A stretch of 64,000 nucleotides of DNA from RUG11237 sp045119215 (GTDB lineage: Bacteria; Bacillota; Clostridia; Lachnospirales; Lachnospiraceae), in NCBI GenBank assembly GCA_045119215.1, contig JBGVDD010000106.1, positions 1 through 64,000 of the forward strand, given 5' to 3'. Made by a program: the position numbers and the translations under genes. Below, one piece after another: positions 8,478-16,524 of the stretch (the first letter of the stretch is position 1; every line of letters begins with the position of its first letter). Under the pieces are notes generated by a model that did no database searches, was not told where the DNA came from, and saw only the letters and a list, made by a program, of their open reading frames with translations.

Positions 8478-10223
8478 TTAGTTTTCACCCTGTAAGGCTT
8501 CAAATCCTTCCTCACCGGTTCTTACCTTAATAACATTTTCCACATCGTATACAAAAATCTTACCATCTCCAATGTTACCTGTATAAAGAGCTGCCTTTGC
8601 TGCCTTTACAACAGATGCCACTGGAACCTTGCTGACAATAACCTCTACTTTTACCTTTGGAAGTAAGGTCATATCCATTTCAACACCACGGTAGTACTTT
8701 GTCTTACCCTTCTGGGCACCACATCCTAATACCTGAGTTACAGTAATACCGGTAACTCCTACTCCATTTAATGCTTCCTTCAAGTCCTCAAACTTATTCT
8801 GCTTACATACAATAGATACCTTGGAAAGCTTTACATCGGAAGCAACATTTTCCTTTTCTTCTCTTACCATAACTGGGACTGCATCATCCACTGGAACAGC
8901 ATCTGCAGGAAGAACAGTAGCAGGGCTGCTGATTCTGTCTCCATAAGTTAAGAAACCTGCATATGCGGAATCCAAACCATGTTCTGTAGAATCCAAACCT
9001 AGAATTTCTTCTTCTTCTGTTACACGTAGACCAACTGTCTTCTTTATTAAAAGGAATACTGCCAACATAGTTACTACTGTCCATGCTGCTGTGGCAAACA
9101 TACCAACCAACTGAATTCCAAGTAATTCAAATCCTCCACCGTAGAACAGACCAAGTAATTTATCACCATTTGCATTTGCCAATGCGTAAGTTGGTGTTGT
9201 ATCTGTAGCAAATAAACCTACCGCAATAGTACCCCAGATACCATTCATCATATGAACTGCAACAGCACCAACAGGGTCATCAATATGTAACTTATAATCT
9301 AATAACCAAACACCTACTACTACCAAAATACCTGCAACTGCACCAATCACTGCTGAACCGAAAGCATCTGCCACATCACAAGGAGCTGTGATTGCTACCA
9401 AACCTGCCAAGCTGGCATTCAAACACATAGACACATCCGGCTTACCAAATTTAACCCAGGTGAAAGCCATACACACAACCGTTGCCACTGCTGGAGCAAT
9501 GGTTGTTGTTACGAAAATGGAACCTAACTGGGCAACGGAAGTTGCAGCTGCTCCATTAAATCCGTACCATCCTAACCAAAGAATGAATACACCTAAAGCA
9601 CCTAAAGCTAGGTTATGTCCTGGGAAAGCACCCACCTTGATCGTTCCATTCTTTCTCTTTGTAAACTTACCAATTCTTGGTCCTAAGATTGTTGCACCAA
9701 TTAAGGCTGCGATACCACCTACCATGTGAATACAGTTAGAACCTGCAAAATCGTGGAATCCCATCTGGGCTAACCATCCACCGCCCCAGGTCCAGTGTGC
9801 TTCAATTGGATAAACAATACCAGAGATAATTGCTGAATAAATACAGTAAGATAAGAACTTTGTTCTCTCTGCCATAGCACCGGAAACAATGGTTGCTGTG
9901 GTTGCGCAGAATACTAAGTTAAAAATAAATCCTGACCAGTCAAAAGTTGCATAGTCTGTAAAAATATCAAATCCAGGCTTTCCTATAATACCCATCACAT
10001 CTTCGCCCAGGAACAATCCAAAACCGATGAGGATAAACATTACAGTACCAATACAAAAATCCATCAGATTCTTCATAATAATATTACCAGTATTTTTAGC
10101 TCTGGTAAAACCAGCCTCCACCATTGCAAAACCAGCCTGCATCCAGAATACCAACGCTGCTCCAATTAAGAACCAGACGCCATATACCTCACTGGTTATC
10201 GCATTCATAATTTCTTCTGTCAT
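8478..10223 (-). CDS. amtB: Ammonium transporter fused to a PII signalling domain
   Basis: Ammonium channel of 581 residues. Residues about 1-410 form the eleven-helix Amt core, with the conserved FCATTATIVSGAMAERTKF segment and the pore-histidine regions VHMVGG and VHMMNG. An Ala/Val-rich linker of about 50 residues leads to a C-terminal GlnB/GlnK-type PII domain (about 465-581) with a T-loop reading GKTKYYRGVEMD and the following LPKVKVEVIV. In most bacteria GlnK is a separate gene next to amtB; here sensor and channel are one chain, presumably giving built-in gating by ATP/2-oxoglutarate. A GGAGG site precedes ATG 10223. Expression is probably set by the long leader upstream. Confidence 0.95.
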   Translation of the reverse strand: MTEEIMNAITSEVYGVWFLIGAALVFWMQAGFAMVEAGFTRAKNTGNIIMKNLMDFCIGTVMFILIGFGLFLGEDVMGIIGKPGFDIFTDYATFDWSGFIFNLVFCATTATIVSGAMAERTKFLSYCIYSAIISGIVYPIEAHWTWGGGWLAQMGFHDFAGSNCIHMVGGIAALIGATILGPRIGKFTKRKNGTIKVGAFPGHNLALGALGVFILWLGWYGFNGAAATSVAQLGSIFVTTTIAPAVATVVCMAFTWVKFGKPDVSMCLNASLAGLVAITAPCDVADAFGSAVIGAVAGILVVVGVWLLDYKLHIDDPVGAVAVHMMNGIWGTIAVGLFATDTTPTYALANANGDKLLGLFYGGGFELLGIQLVGMFATAAWTVVTMLAVFLLIKKTVGLRVTEEEEILGLDSTEHGLDSAYAGFLTYGDRISSPATVLPADAVPVDDAVPVMVREEKENVASDVKLSKVSIVCKQNKFEDLKEALNGVGVTGITVTQVLGCGAQKGKTKYYRGVEMDMTLLPKVKVEVIVSKVPVASVVKAAKAALYTGNIGDGKIFVYDVENVIKVRTGEEGFEALQGEN

Positions 10224-10543
10224 AAAACATTCCTCCTAATAGTTTAATATGTTTGTAAATAAGAAATAAAAAAAGACCTCCCACTACCTTCTTCTCTTCC
10301 ACAAGTAGTCTGGACGCCTTTGCCCTTTTACATCTTATTTTATTTTTATTTTAGGCAGACAGCTGATTTTAGTCCATCGCTTCCAAGTCATTTCTGTCTC
10401 GCTTTCAAGTCATTCTGTCTCACTTCTAAGTCATTCTGTCTCGCTTCTAAGTCGTTCTGTCTCGCTTCCAAGTAACACCATCTGCCTAAAGACAAAAAGA
10501 GAGCTTCGACGAGCCTTTCGCTCTTCGAAACTCCCTTGTTTCT
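10224..10543 (-). promoter_or_regulatory. Structured 5' leader of the Amt-PII gene
   Basis: About 320 nt with no gene. In transcript order: (1) a hairpin GAGTTTCG/CGAAGCTC with an inner GAGC/GGCTC stem followed by TCTTTTTG at about 10500-10530, a likely early terminator; (2) a perfect 10-bp stem TTTAGGCAGA (10350-10359 in + sense) with TCTGCCTAAA (10481-10490) enclosing a tandem repeat; (3) a weaker hairpin ACTAC/GTAGT with a T7 run at about 10266-10318. This looks like an attenuation or protein-binding leader controlling ammonium uptake. No known riboswitch class was recognised. Confidence 0.6.
10378..10473 (-). repeat. 21-bp tandem repeat inside the amt leader
   Basis: Four full copies and one partial copy of a unit reading CGCTTCTAAGTCATTCTGTC + T on the plus strand. 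Copies differ at a few positions and one is 22 bp. The array is enclosed by the perfect TTTAGGCAGA/TCTGCCTAAA stem, so it would sit in the loop of the transcript. Confidence 0.9.
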
Positions 10544-10550
10544 GAAGTTA

Positions 10551-10578
10551 ATTATACCTTGATAATTTGATTTGTCAA
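10551..10578 (-). promoter_or_regulatory. Strong sigma-A promoter of the Amt-PII gene
   Basis: On the minus strand TTGACA and TATAAT are separated by 16 bp. Consensus-strength elements suggest that regulation is exerted after initiation, in the leader. Confidence 0.8.
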
Positions 10579-10625
10579 TACTATTTTTTAATTTTCTTAA
10601 TAAAACTTTATATTTTGTTAATAAT

Positions 10626-12767
10626 TTACATCTTCATAGTTAATTTGATTTGTTTTTTCTGCATATCTACAGATAAAACTTTTACCTCTACAATATCACC
10701 AATAGAAAGCACTTCCATGGGATGTTTGATAAATCGGTCTGTAATCTGGGAAATGTGAACCAAGCCATCCTGATGCACTCCAATATCTACGAAAGCACCA
10801 AAATCAATCACGTTTCTTACCGTTCCCTTTAAAATCATACCTTCCTTCAAATCCTTCATATCCAACACATCCGTACGAAGCACAGGCTTTGGCATTTCAT
10901 CTCTTGGGTCCCTTCCAGGCTTCTCCAATTCCTTCACAATATCCCGTAAAGTAATCTCTCCCACATTTAATTCTTCCGACAATTTTTTGTAATCCTTTAC
11001 TTTCTTTGACAGACCTGCTAAATTTCCTGCGGTCACGTCCTCTGGTGTGAATCCAAGCTTTGCCAATAATCCCTTTGCCGCCTCATAGCTTTCCGGATGC
11101 ACGCTGGTGGCATCTAAGGGATTCTTACCTCCGGTGATACGCATAAATCCTGCACACTGTTCGAAAGCTTTAGGTCCTAGCTTTGCTACCTTTAAAAGCT
11201 CTTTTCTATCCTGAAATCTTCCGTTTTCCTCTCTGTAAGCCACAATATTTTTGGCAATCACCTTACTCACTCCGGAGATATATTCTAAAAGGGATGCAGA
11301 AGCTGTATTTAAATCTACTCCAACCTTATTTACGCAATCCTCTACCACTCCAGACAAAGCCTCTCCTAATTTCTTCTGGTTCATATCATGCTGATACTGC
11401 CCTACTCCAATGGATTTCGGGTCAATTTTAACCAATTCTGCCAATGGATCCTGTAAACGTCTGGCAATGGACGTGGCACTTCTCTGTCCCACGTCAAAGT
11501 TTGGAAATTCTTCTGTTGCCAGCTTGCTTGCTGAATAAACTGATGCCCCTGCTTCATTTACAATCACATAGGAAATTGGTTTGTTTATTTCCTTGATTAA
11601 ATCTACAATTACCTGCTCTGATTCCCTGGATGCAGTTCCATTTCCTACAGAAATCAATGTAATATTGTATTTTTCAATCATCTGTTTTAAGATTTTCTTT
11701 GATTCTTCCACTTTATTCTGTGGCTCAGTTGGGTAGATAACCTTTGTGTCCAGTACCTTTCCTGTGGCATCCACCACAGCTAATTTACAACCTGTACGAA
11801 AAGCCGGGTCCCAGCCTAATACTACCTGTCCTACAATTGGTGGCTGCATCAAAAGCTGGGTTAAATTCTTTCCAAAAACTAAAATGGCACTGTCCTCTGC
11901 CTTTTCTGTCAGTTCATTTCTGATTTCACGCTCGATGGCAGGTCCTATCAATCTTTTATAACTGTCTGCCACCACTTCCTGTAAAATAGGTGTAGTGTAA
12001 GGATTGTCCTTTACAATGGTCTTTTTATTCAGGTAACTAAGAATGTCTTCTTCCGGTGCCTGTATTTTTACGGTAAGAATCTTATCTGCCTCACCCCTGT
12101 TCATAGCAAGCACACGATATCCCGGCACCTTATTCACCTGCTGGCTAAAATCATAGTAAGTCTCATAGACAGACTTTTCTTCCGGTGTCTTAGCAGTAGA
12201 TACCATCATACCATGTTTCATAGTAAGTTCACGGATATGTATTCTGTAATCCGCTTCTTCTGAAATGTTCTCAGCGATAATATCCATGGCTCCTGCGATG
12301 GCATCCTTTTCATTTGCCACTTCTTTTTCTTCTGAAATGTATTTTGCCGCTTCCTTTTCTATGGGCTCCTTTGCAGCCTGAAGTAAAATATAATTTGCCA
12401 GACCTTCCAATCCTTTTTCTTTTGCAATGGTAGCTCTGGTTCTACGTTTTGGACGATAGGGCAGATACAAATCATCAACCAAAGACTGGGTCTGTGCTGC
12501 CAAAATTCTTTCCCTTAATTCCTCTGTTAATTTTCCCTGTTCCTCTATACTTGATAATACCTGCTGCTTTTTATCCTCTAAATTTCTAAGATAGGTAAGT
12601 CTCTCATGAAGTGTTCTAAGCTGCTCATCATTTAAGCTTCCTGTCACTTCCTTACGGTATCTTGAAATAAAGGGAATGGTATTTCCTTCATCGATTAATT
12701 TTACAGCAGCCTCTACCTGCCATACTTTTACTCCCAGTTCCTGGGCTATGGTTTTTATTATGTCCAT
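10626..12767 (-). CDS. tex: Tex family S1 RNA-binding protein
   Basis: Tex (YqgA/transcription accessory) protein, 713 residues, the expected length. In order: N-terminal helical region with FISRYRKEVTGSLND, a YqgF-like RNase H fold around VVLGWDPAFRTGCKLAVVD, a helix-hairpin-helix segment (VGVDLNTASASLLEYISGV) and a C-terminal S1 domain (about 640-713, GTVRNVIDFGAFVDIGV). Family members bind RNA and influence transcription and stress tolerance; the exact role here is unknown. ATG 12767 follows AAAGGA. The DUF2752 gene lies 24 nt upstream and may be co-transcribed. Confidence 0.96.
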   Translation of the reverse strand: MDIIKTIAQELGVKVWQVEAAVKLIDEGNTIPFISRYRKEVTGSLNDEQLRTLHERLTYLRNLEDKKQQVLSSIEEQGKLTEELRERILAAQTQSLVDDLYLPYRPKRRTRATIAKEKGLEGLANYILLQAAKEPIEKEAAKYISEEKEVANEKDAIAGAMDIIAENISEEADYRIHIRELTMKHGMMVSTAKTPEEKSVYETYYDFSQQVNKVPGYRVLAMNRGEADKILTVKIQAPEEDILSYLNKKTIVKDNPYTTPILQEVVADSYKRLIGPAIEREIRNELTEKAEDSAILVFGKNLTQLLMQPPIVGQVVLGWDPAFRTGCKLAVVDATGKVLDTKVIYPTEPQNKVEESKKILKQMIEKYNITLISVGNGTASRESEQVIVDLIKEINKPISYVIVNEAGASVYSASKLATEEFPNFDVGQRSATSIARRLQDPLAELVKIDPKSIGVGQYQHDMNQKKLGEALSGVVEDCVNKVGVDLNTASASLLEYISGVSKVIAKNIVAYREENGRFQDRKELLKVAKLGPKAFEQCAGFMRITGGKNPLDATSVHPESYEAAKGLLAKLGFTPEDVTAGNLAGLSKKVKDYKKLSEELNVGEITLRDIVKELEKPGRDPRDEMPKPVLRTDVLDMKDLKEGMILKGTVRNVIDFGAFVDIGVHQDGLVHISQITDRFIKHPMEVLSIGDIVEVKVLSVDMQKKQIKLTMKM

Positions 12768-12791
12768 TTTTGTTTTTCCTTTCTATTTTCA

Positions 12792-13232
12792 CTATTCTAA
12801 TTGCAATGCCATAATCAATCCTGCAATTGGGTGCCCCGCCAGGATAAATATATTCTGTACAACCCAATTTCCTAATAAAATTCCAACCAGTAAATACAAA
12901 TATCTATCCTTATATTTCATACCTATGTTCCATTTATTTCTTAACACTAACTGAATGGAGTTGGTTATCATAAAATACGCTGCCAGCAAAAATGAGTATA
13001 GCACAACCGGATGATAAAAAAAAGAGCTTAAGCACCTTCCTTTTATTAATGCCATCACAGCTCTGGTTCCTCCACAGCCTGGACAATACAATCCCGTCAG
13101 CTGGTGAAGCATACAAGGTGGTACAATATTTTTTAATGAAAAAGGGGTAAACAAACTAAGAACCCACACCACAAATACCAGAATACTGATTCCAATTCCT
13201 AAGATATATAATTTCTTCTCTGTCGTTCCCAT
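12792..13232 (-). CDS. DUF2752 membrane protein
   Basis: Small membrane protein of 146 residues from ATG 13232, which has GGAGA 8 nt upstream; the earlier reading from 13262 lacks a ribosome site. Three or four membrane helices are visible. The family hallmark LYCPGCGGTRAVMALI lies after the first helix, with the CPGCGGTRA Cys pair. DUF2752 proteins are widespread in Bacteroidota and Clostridia and have no settled function. It lies directly upstream of tex on the same strand. Confidence 0.85.
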   Translation of the reverse strand: MGTTEKKLYILGIGISILVFVVWVLSLFTPFSLKNIVPPCMLHQLTGLYCPGCGGTRAVMALIKGRCLSSFFYHPVVLYSFLLAAYFMITNSIQLVLRNKWNIGMKYKDRYLYLLVGILLGNWVVQNIFILAGHPIAGLIMALQLE

Positions 13233-13262
13233 AACCAAATCTCCACATAAATACTCATGCAA

Positions 13263-13290
13263 AAAGCTATAGGATATTCCCTATAGCTTT
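13263..13290 (-). terminator. Terminator after the DUF4190 gene
   Basis: AAAGCTATAGG pairs with CCTATAGCTTT; on the minus strand the hairpin is followed by TTTTT. It separates the DUF4190 gene from the DUF2752-tex pair. Confidence 0.85.
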
Positions 13291-13318
13291 TATCTTTCCT
13301 CTGTTTTGTTCTGAATCG

Positions 13319-13771
13319 TTATAAGTTTGAGTTCTGCTCTAAAATCTGCTGGTAAATATTCTGAAATTCAGGTGTTTTCATCACCACCAATACATAAATG
13401 ATGTAACCTACCGAAATCACAACACCAATAATGGAACAAATTAACCCTGCTATAGCCAATCCCTCAAACTTATTGTTTTTGGACTTATTCTTAGACAAAA
13501 TTGCTAAGACAACTCCAACAACACCTGCAACTACAGATAAGTAAACACAACAACAGCTGAGTATTGACACAATACCTAGTACCAAAGAAGCAATTGCCAT
13601 TCCATGTCCCGGATCTGGCTCATTTACATTTGGCTGAGGAGTATAATGAAAGGAATTTCCTCCGTTAAACTGATTGTTGTTCACATCCTGATTCAAATTG
13701 TTTTCCGGCTCTTTTGACAAATTTACACTATTGTCTGAAGTCCCATTGTTTTCGTTAAAATTGTTATCCAT
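13319..13771 (-). CDS. DUF4190 membrane protein
   Basis: 150 residues from ATG 13771 (AAGGGG upstream). The first 60 residues are Asn-rich and disordered. A DUF4190 module follows with GMAIASLVLGIVSILSCCC and two to three membrane helices, the second beginning GLAIAGLICSIIGVVIS. DUF4190 proteins are small membrane proteins of unknown function, common in Clostridia. It stands alone between a terminator and hom. Confidence 0.82.
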   Translation of the reverse strand: MDNNFNENNGTSDNSVNLSKEPENNLNQDVNNNQFNGGNSFHYTPQPNVNEPDPGHGMAIASLVLGIVSILSCCCVYLSVVAGVVGVVLAILSKNKSKNNKFEGLAIAGLICSIIGVVISVGYIIYVLVVMKTPEFQNIYQQILEQNSNL

Positions 13772-13851
13772 GGTTTTTCCCCTTTTTTTATATTTTGGCA
13801 TACGCCCTATGTAGGAGTTTAGCACAAAATACTTTGATTATCAATATATTT

Positions 13852-15054
13852 TTAATCCTCAATACGAATACGGTTTACGATACACTGGGTAGACTCTGCC
13901 ACTTTTGCAAACTCTGCCTCACTAATCACTTCTGTAATAAATCCTACTTCTCCCTGAATTCCTACATCCACTACAGTTACATTTCCAAACAATGCTTTTG
14001 CCTTTGCTAAATCTCCATTGATTCTTACAAAGAAACGTTTCTTTGATGTGCTGATATCTGAAAGAGCAAGCTTTTCACTGCTCCAGAAGGTAATGATATT
14101 CTGGTGTAAATGCTTTGCTGCATCCACAGCGTCTGCAACTACCGCACTGGCTGTTGGCAACTTACCTGCTCCACTACCGTAGAACATAACATCTCCTAAT
14201 ACATTTCCGTGAGCAAAAATTGCATTAAATACATTGCTTACACTGTATAAAGGATGCATAGTAGAAACCATTCCCGGTGCAACCATAGCGTAGACCTTTC
14301 CATCCACCTTCTTGCTGGATGCCAGTAATTTAATAGAACGACCCATAGCCTTTGCATACTTAATATCTTCTGCTGTAATCTTTGTGATTCCTTCTGTGTA
14401 GATATCTTCATAATCTACCTGCTGTCCAAATGCCAGGGAAGAAAGAATTGCTATTTTTCTACAAGCATCATAACCTTCCACATCAGCTTCCGGATTACGC
14501 TCTGCATACCCTTTATCCTGTGCATCCTTTAATACTGTGTCAAAGTCAAGTCCTTCATCTGCCATCTTTGATAAAATATAATTAGTTGTACCGTTTAAAA
14601 TACCTGTAATCTCATCTATTTCATCTGCAGTCAAAGAAGAATTTAATGGACGGATAATTGGAATACCGCCACCTACACTTGCTTCAAATAAGAAGTTAAT
14701 GTTCTTCTCCTTTGCAATCTTTAAAAGCTCTGCACCATGCTTAGCCACCAATTCCTTATTAGAAGTACATACACTCTTTCCACTTTCTAACGCACGCTTT
14801 ACAAAAGTATAAGCTGGCTCTACTCCACCCATAACTTCGATGACAATATCGATGGAATCGTCATTTGCAATTGCTTCATAGTCATGTACAATTTTCTCCT
14901 GAATAGGGTCTCCTGGAAAATCTCTCAAATCTAATACATACTTTAGATTGATTTCATCTCCTGCCTTTTTGTTGATGCTTTCCTGATTGGTATTTAAGAC
15001 TTCCACTACTCCTGAACCAACCGTACCATAACCTAATAATGCAACATTAATCAT
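13852..15054 (-). CDS. hom: Homoserine dehydrogenase
   Basis: Reduces aspartate semialdehyde to homoserine with NAD(P)H, the branch point to threonine and methionine. 400 residues: Rossmann motif GYGTVGSGVVEVL near the N-terminus, the homoserine-binding core with EASVGGGIPIIRPL and GILNGTTNYILSKM, the family signature AERNPEADVEGYDACRK, and a short C-terminal ACT-like region. It follows the ACT-domain gene by 21 nt; that pairing is conserved in many Firmicutes. Confidence 0.96.
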   Translation of the reverse strand: MINVALLGYGTVGSGVVEVLNTNQESINKKAGDEINLKYVLDLRDFPGDPIQEKIVHDYEAIANDDSIDIVIEVMGGVEPAYTFVKRALESGKSVCTSNKELVAKHGAELLKIAKEKNINFLFEASVGGGIPIIRPLNSSLTADEIDEITGILNGTTNYILSKMADEGLDFDTVLKDAQDKGYAERNPEADVEGYDACRKIAILSSLAFGQQVDYEDIYTEGITKITAEDIKYAKAMGRSIKLLASSKKVDGKVYAMVAPGMVSTMHPLYSVSNVFNAIFAHGNVLGDVMFYGSGAGKLPTASAVVADAVDAAKHLHQNIITFWSSEKLALSDISTSKKRFFVRINGDLAKAKALFGNVTVVDVGIQGEVGFITEVISEAEFAKVAESTQCIVNRIRIED

Positions 15055-15075
15055 AATTTCTATCCTCTCTTACTT

Positions 15076-15519
15076 TTATTCCCGGGCCAATATTTTTATG
15101 GAATGTATGCCCTTTAGTACTTCCATTTCCTCTATCATCTGAGACATATCATCGGTGGCAGGTAAAACCTCCACGCTCAATGTCAATGTAGCAACACCAT
15201 TTACGGGAATACTCTGATGAATGGTCAGAATGTTTGCGTGATACTGCGCTACAATCTTAAGTATATCCGACAACAACCCCGGCTCATCATCAAGCTGAAG
15301 CACCATGGTGATTGTCCTTCCTTTTGCATTCTCATGAAAAGGAAAAATATCATCCTTATATTTATAAAATGAACTTCTACTGATACCTACCCTGTCCGTT
15401 GCTTCCTGTATGGTAATCGCCTTCTCTGATTCTAACAATCGCTTGGCCTCTACCACCTTAAGGAGCACCTCCGGAACTGCTTTTTGTTTCACGACAAAAT
15501 ACTTATTTACATCTGTCAT
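15076..15519 (-). CDS. pheB: ACT domain-containing regulatory protein, PheB/UPF0735 type
   Basis: 147 residues from ATG 15519, which follows CAGGAGAAG; a longer reading to 15600 is not supported. The N-terminal half holds a helix-turn-helix-like segment (IQEATDRVGISRSSFYKYKD), the C-terminal half an ACT domain starting ITMVLQLDDEPGLLSDIL. Family knowledge: ACT domains bind amino acids and act as allosteric or transcriptional sensors. Its position just before hom suggests sensing of aspartate-family amino acids, but this is inference. Confidence 0.88.
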   Translation of the reverse strand: MTDVNKYFVVKQKAVPEVLLKVVEAKRLLESEKAITIQEATDRVGISRSSFYKYKDDIFPFHENAKGRTITMVLQLDDEPGLLSDILKIVAQYHANILTIHQSIPVNGVATLTLSVEVLPATDDMSQMIEEMEVLKGIHSIKILARE

Positions 15520-15718
15520 CTTCTTCTCCTGAAATGTATGTATGGGAAATACATGTGTTTTTACTAGAAAGATATTAGCACAATTGGATGGGGATTGCAA
15601 CCTTTTCTTGGAGAGAAAGGATAAATGACATGATAATGATTAACGTTTTAGCATCTATCCTACTTATAATTTATGTGTGCACTTTTTCAAGACCTCTTCA
15701 AGTTCTATACCATGGTAT

Positions 15719-16102
15719 TTACCATATACCATAGTTTTTTAGTTTTATAAAAGTTTTCTTAGTATTATATGCTTTCCAGACCACTTTTTCCACTTTCGCA
15801 TTCCAGGAATTATTAATAACAAATCCCTTTTCTACAACATATCCACTTTTTTTATCATAGTACAAAGCAGCCCAGATACAATCCTTCTTTCCATACACTC
15901 CTATATCCTGCCAGGAGGGATATGCTCCTTGCGTATTTCGCGATCCATATCCTATGTTACGGTTATACTTAGCAACTTTATTAACTTCTTTTTTTCCAGA
16001 CCATTCAATCTTAACCCAATTCCAATCTGGTTTATTTTTTACTACGTACAAAACATCAAGAAAATTCGTATAGTATTTACCTTTAAATTTCATTTTTGGC
16101 AT
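15719..16102 (-). CDS. Hypothetical protein, possibly the 3' half of a frameshifted secreted protein
   Basis: 127 residues rich in Trp, Tyr and Lys, not recognised. It has no signal peptide although its composition looks extracellular. Its ATG overlaps the last 13 nt of the upstream gene, and the two are in -1 register across a CAAAAATG run, so either translational coupling, a ribosomal -1 slip, or loss of one A from an originally continuous gene would explain the layout. Confidence 0.55.
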   Translation of the reverse strand: MPKMKFKGKYYTNFLDVLYVVKNKPDWNWVKIEWSGKKEVNKVAKYNRNIGYGSRNTQGAYPSWQDIGVYGKKDCIWAALYYDKKSGYVVEKGFVINNSWNAKVEKVVWKAYNTKKTFIKLKNYGIW

Positions 16103-16458
16103 ATTATATTCTTTCCAACTTGTGGGTCTGGCTCATTCCCATTAAGAAAAATAATAAATTTTTTTGTTTTCCCCTTTACACGATAAACAATATCCCCTTC
16201 TTTCTTGCAAATTACTTTGATTTTATTACCTGACACACTACACTTATTTCCTGCGCTGGAAATAAGCTGAATTTTACCCTTTGTAGGTTCTTTAAATATG
16301 CATGGCTGATTCTCTGCAACATAATAATATCCCATATAATAAATCTTTTCTTTTGCATGTACATTTTCAAGGGTTCCCACACTCATACCTAAGATAACAC
16401 CTATGATGATAAAAAGCTTAAAAACCTGTTTTGTCATATTATTTTGTATTTTTTTCAT
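16090..16458 (-). CDS. Secreted hypothetical protein
   Basis: 122 residues from ATG 16458, 9 nt after AAAAGGAG. A signal peptide lies at about 10-35 (FKLFIIIGVILGMSVGT then VHA). The mature part has a beta-rich segment with SSAGNKCSVSGNKIKV, which resembles the small Ig-like or Kx-type folds of Clostridial surface proteins but is not assigned. It lies about 65 nt after the sigma-factor gene and overlaps the next gene in -1 register. Confidence 0.6.
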   Translation of the reverse strand: MKKIQNNMTKQVFKLFIIIGVILGMSVGTLENVHAKEKIYYMGYYYVAENQPCIFKEPTKGKIQLISSAGNKCSVSGNKIKVICKKEGDIVYRVKGKTKKFIIFLNGNEPDPQVGKNIICQK

Positions 16459-16524
16459 TTTATATTGCTCCTTTTCTACCACACATATTTTTGTTCTTTT
16501 TCTTCTCACTTTATCCACACTCCT

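Noticed and set aside
10378..10473. CRISPR-like array in the amt leader
   Set aside because: Head-to-tail 21-bp units without spacers.
10224..10543. ANTAR-type dual hexaloop attenuator
   Set aside because: The loops do not show the A1-G4 hexaloop pattern and the first inner loop is 5 nt.
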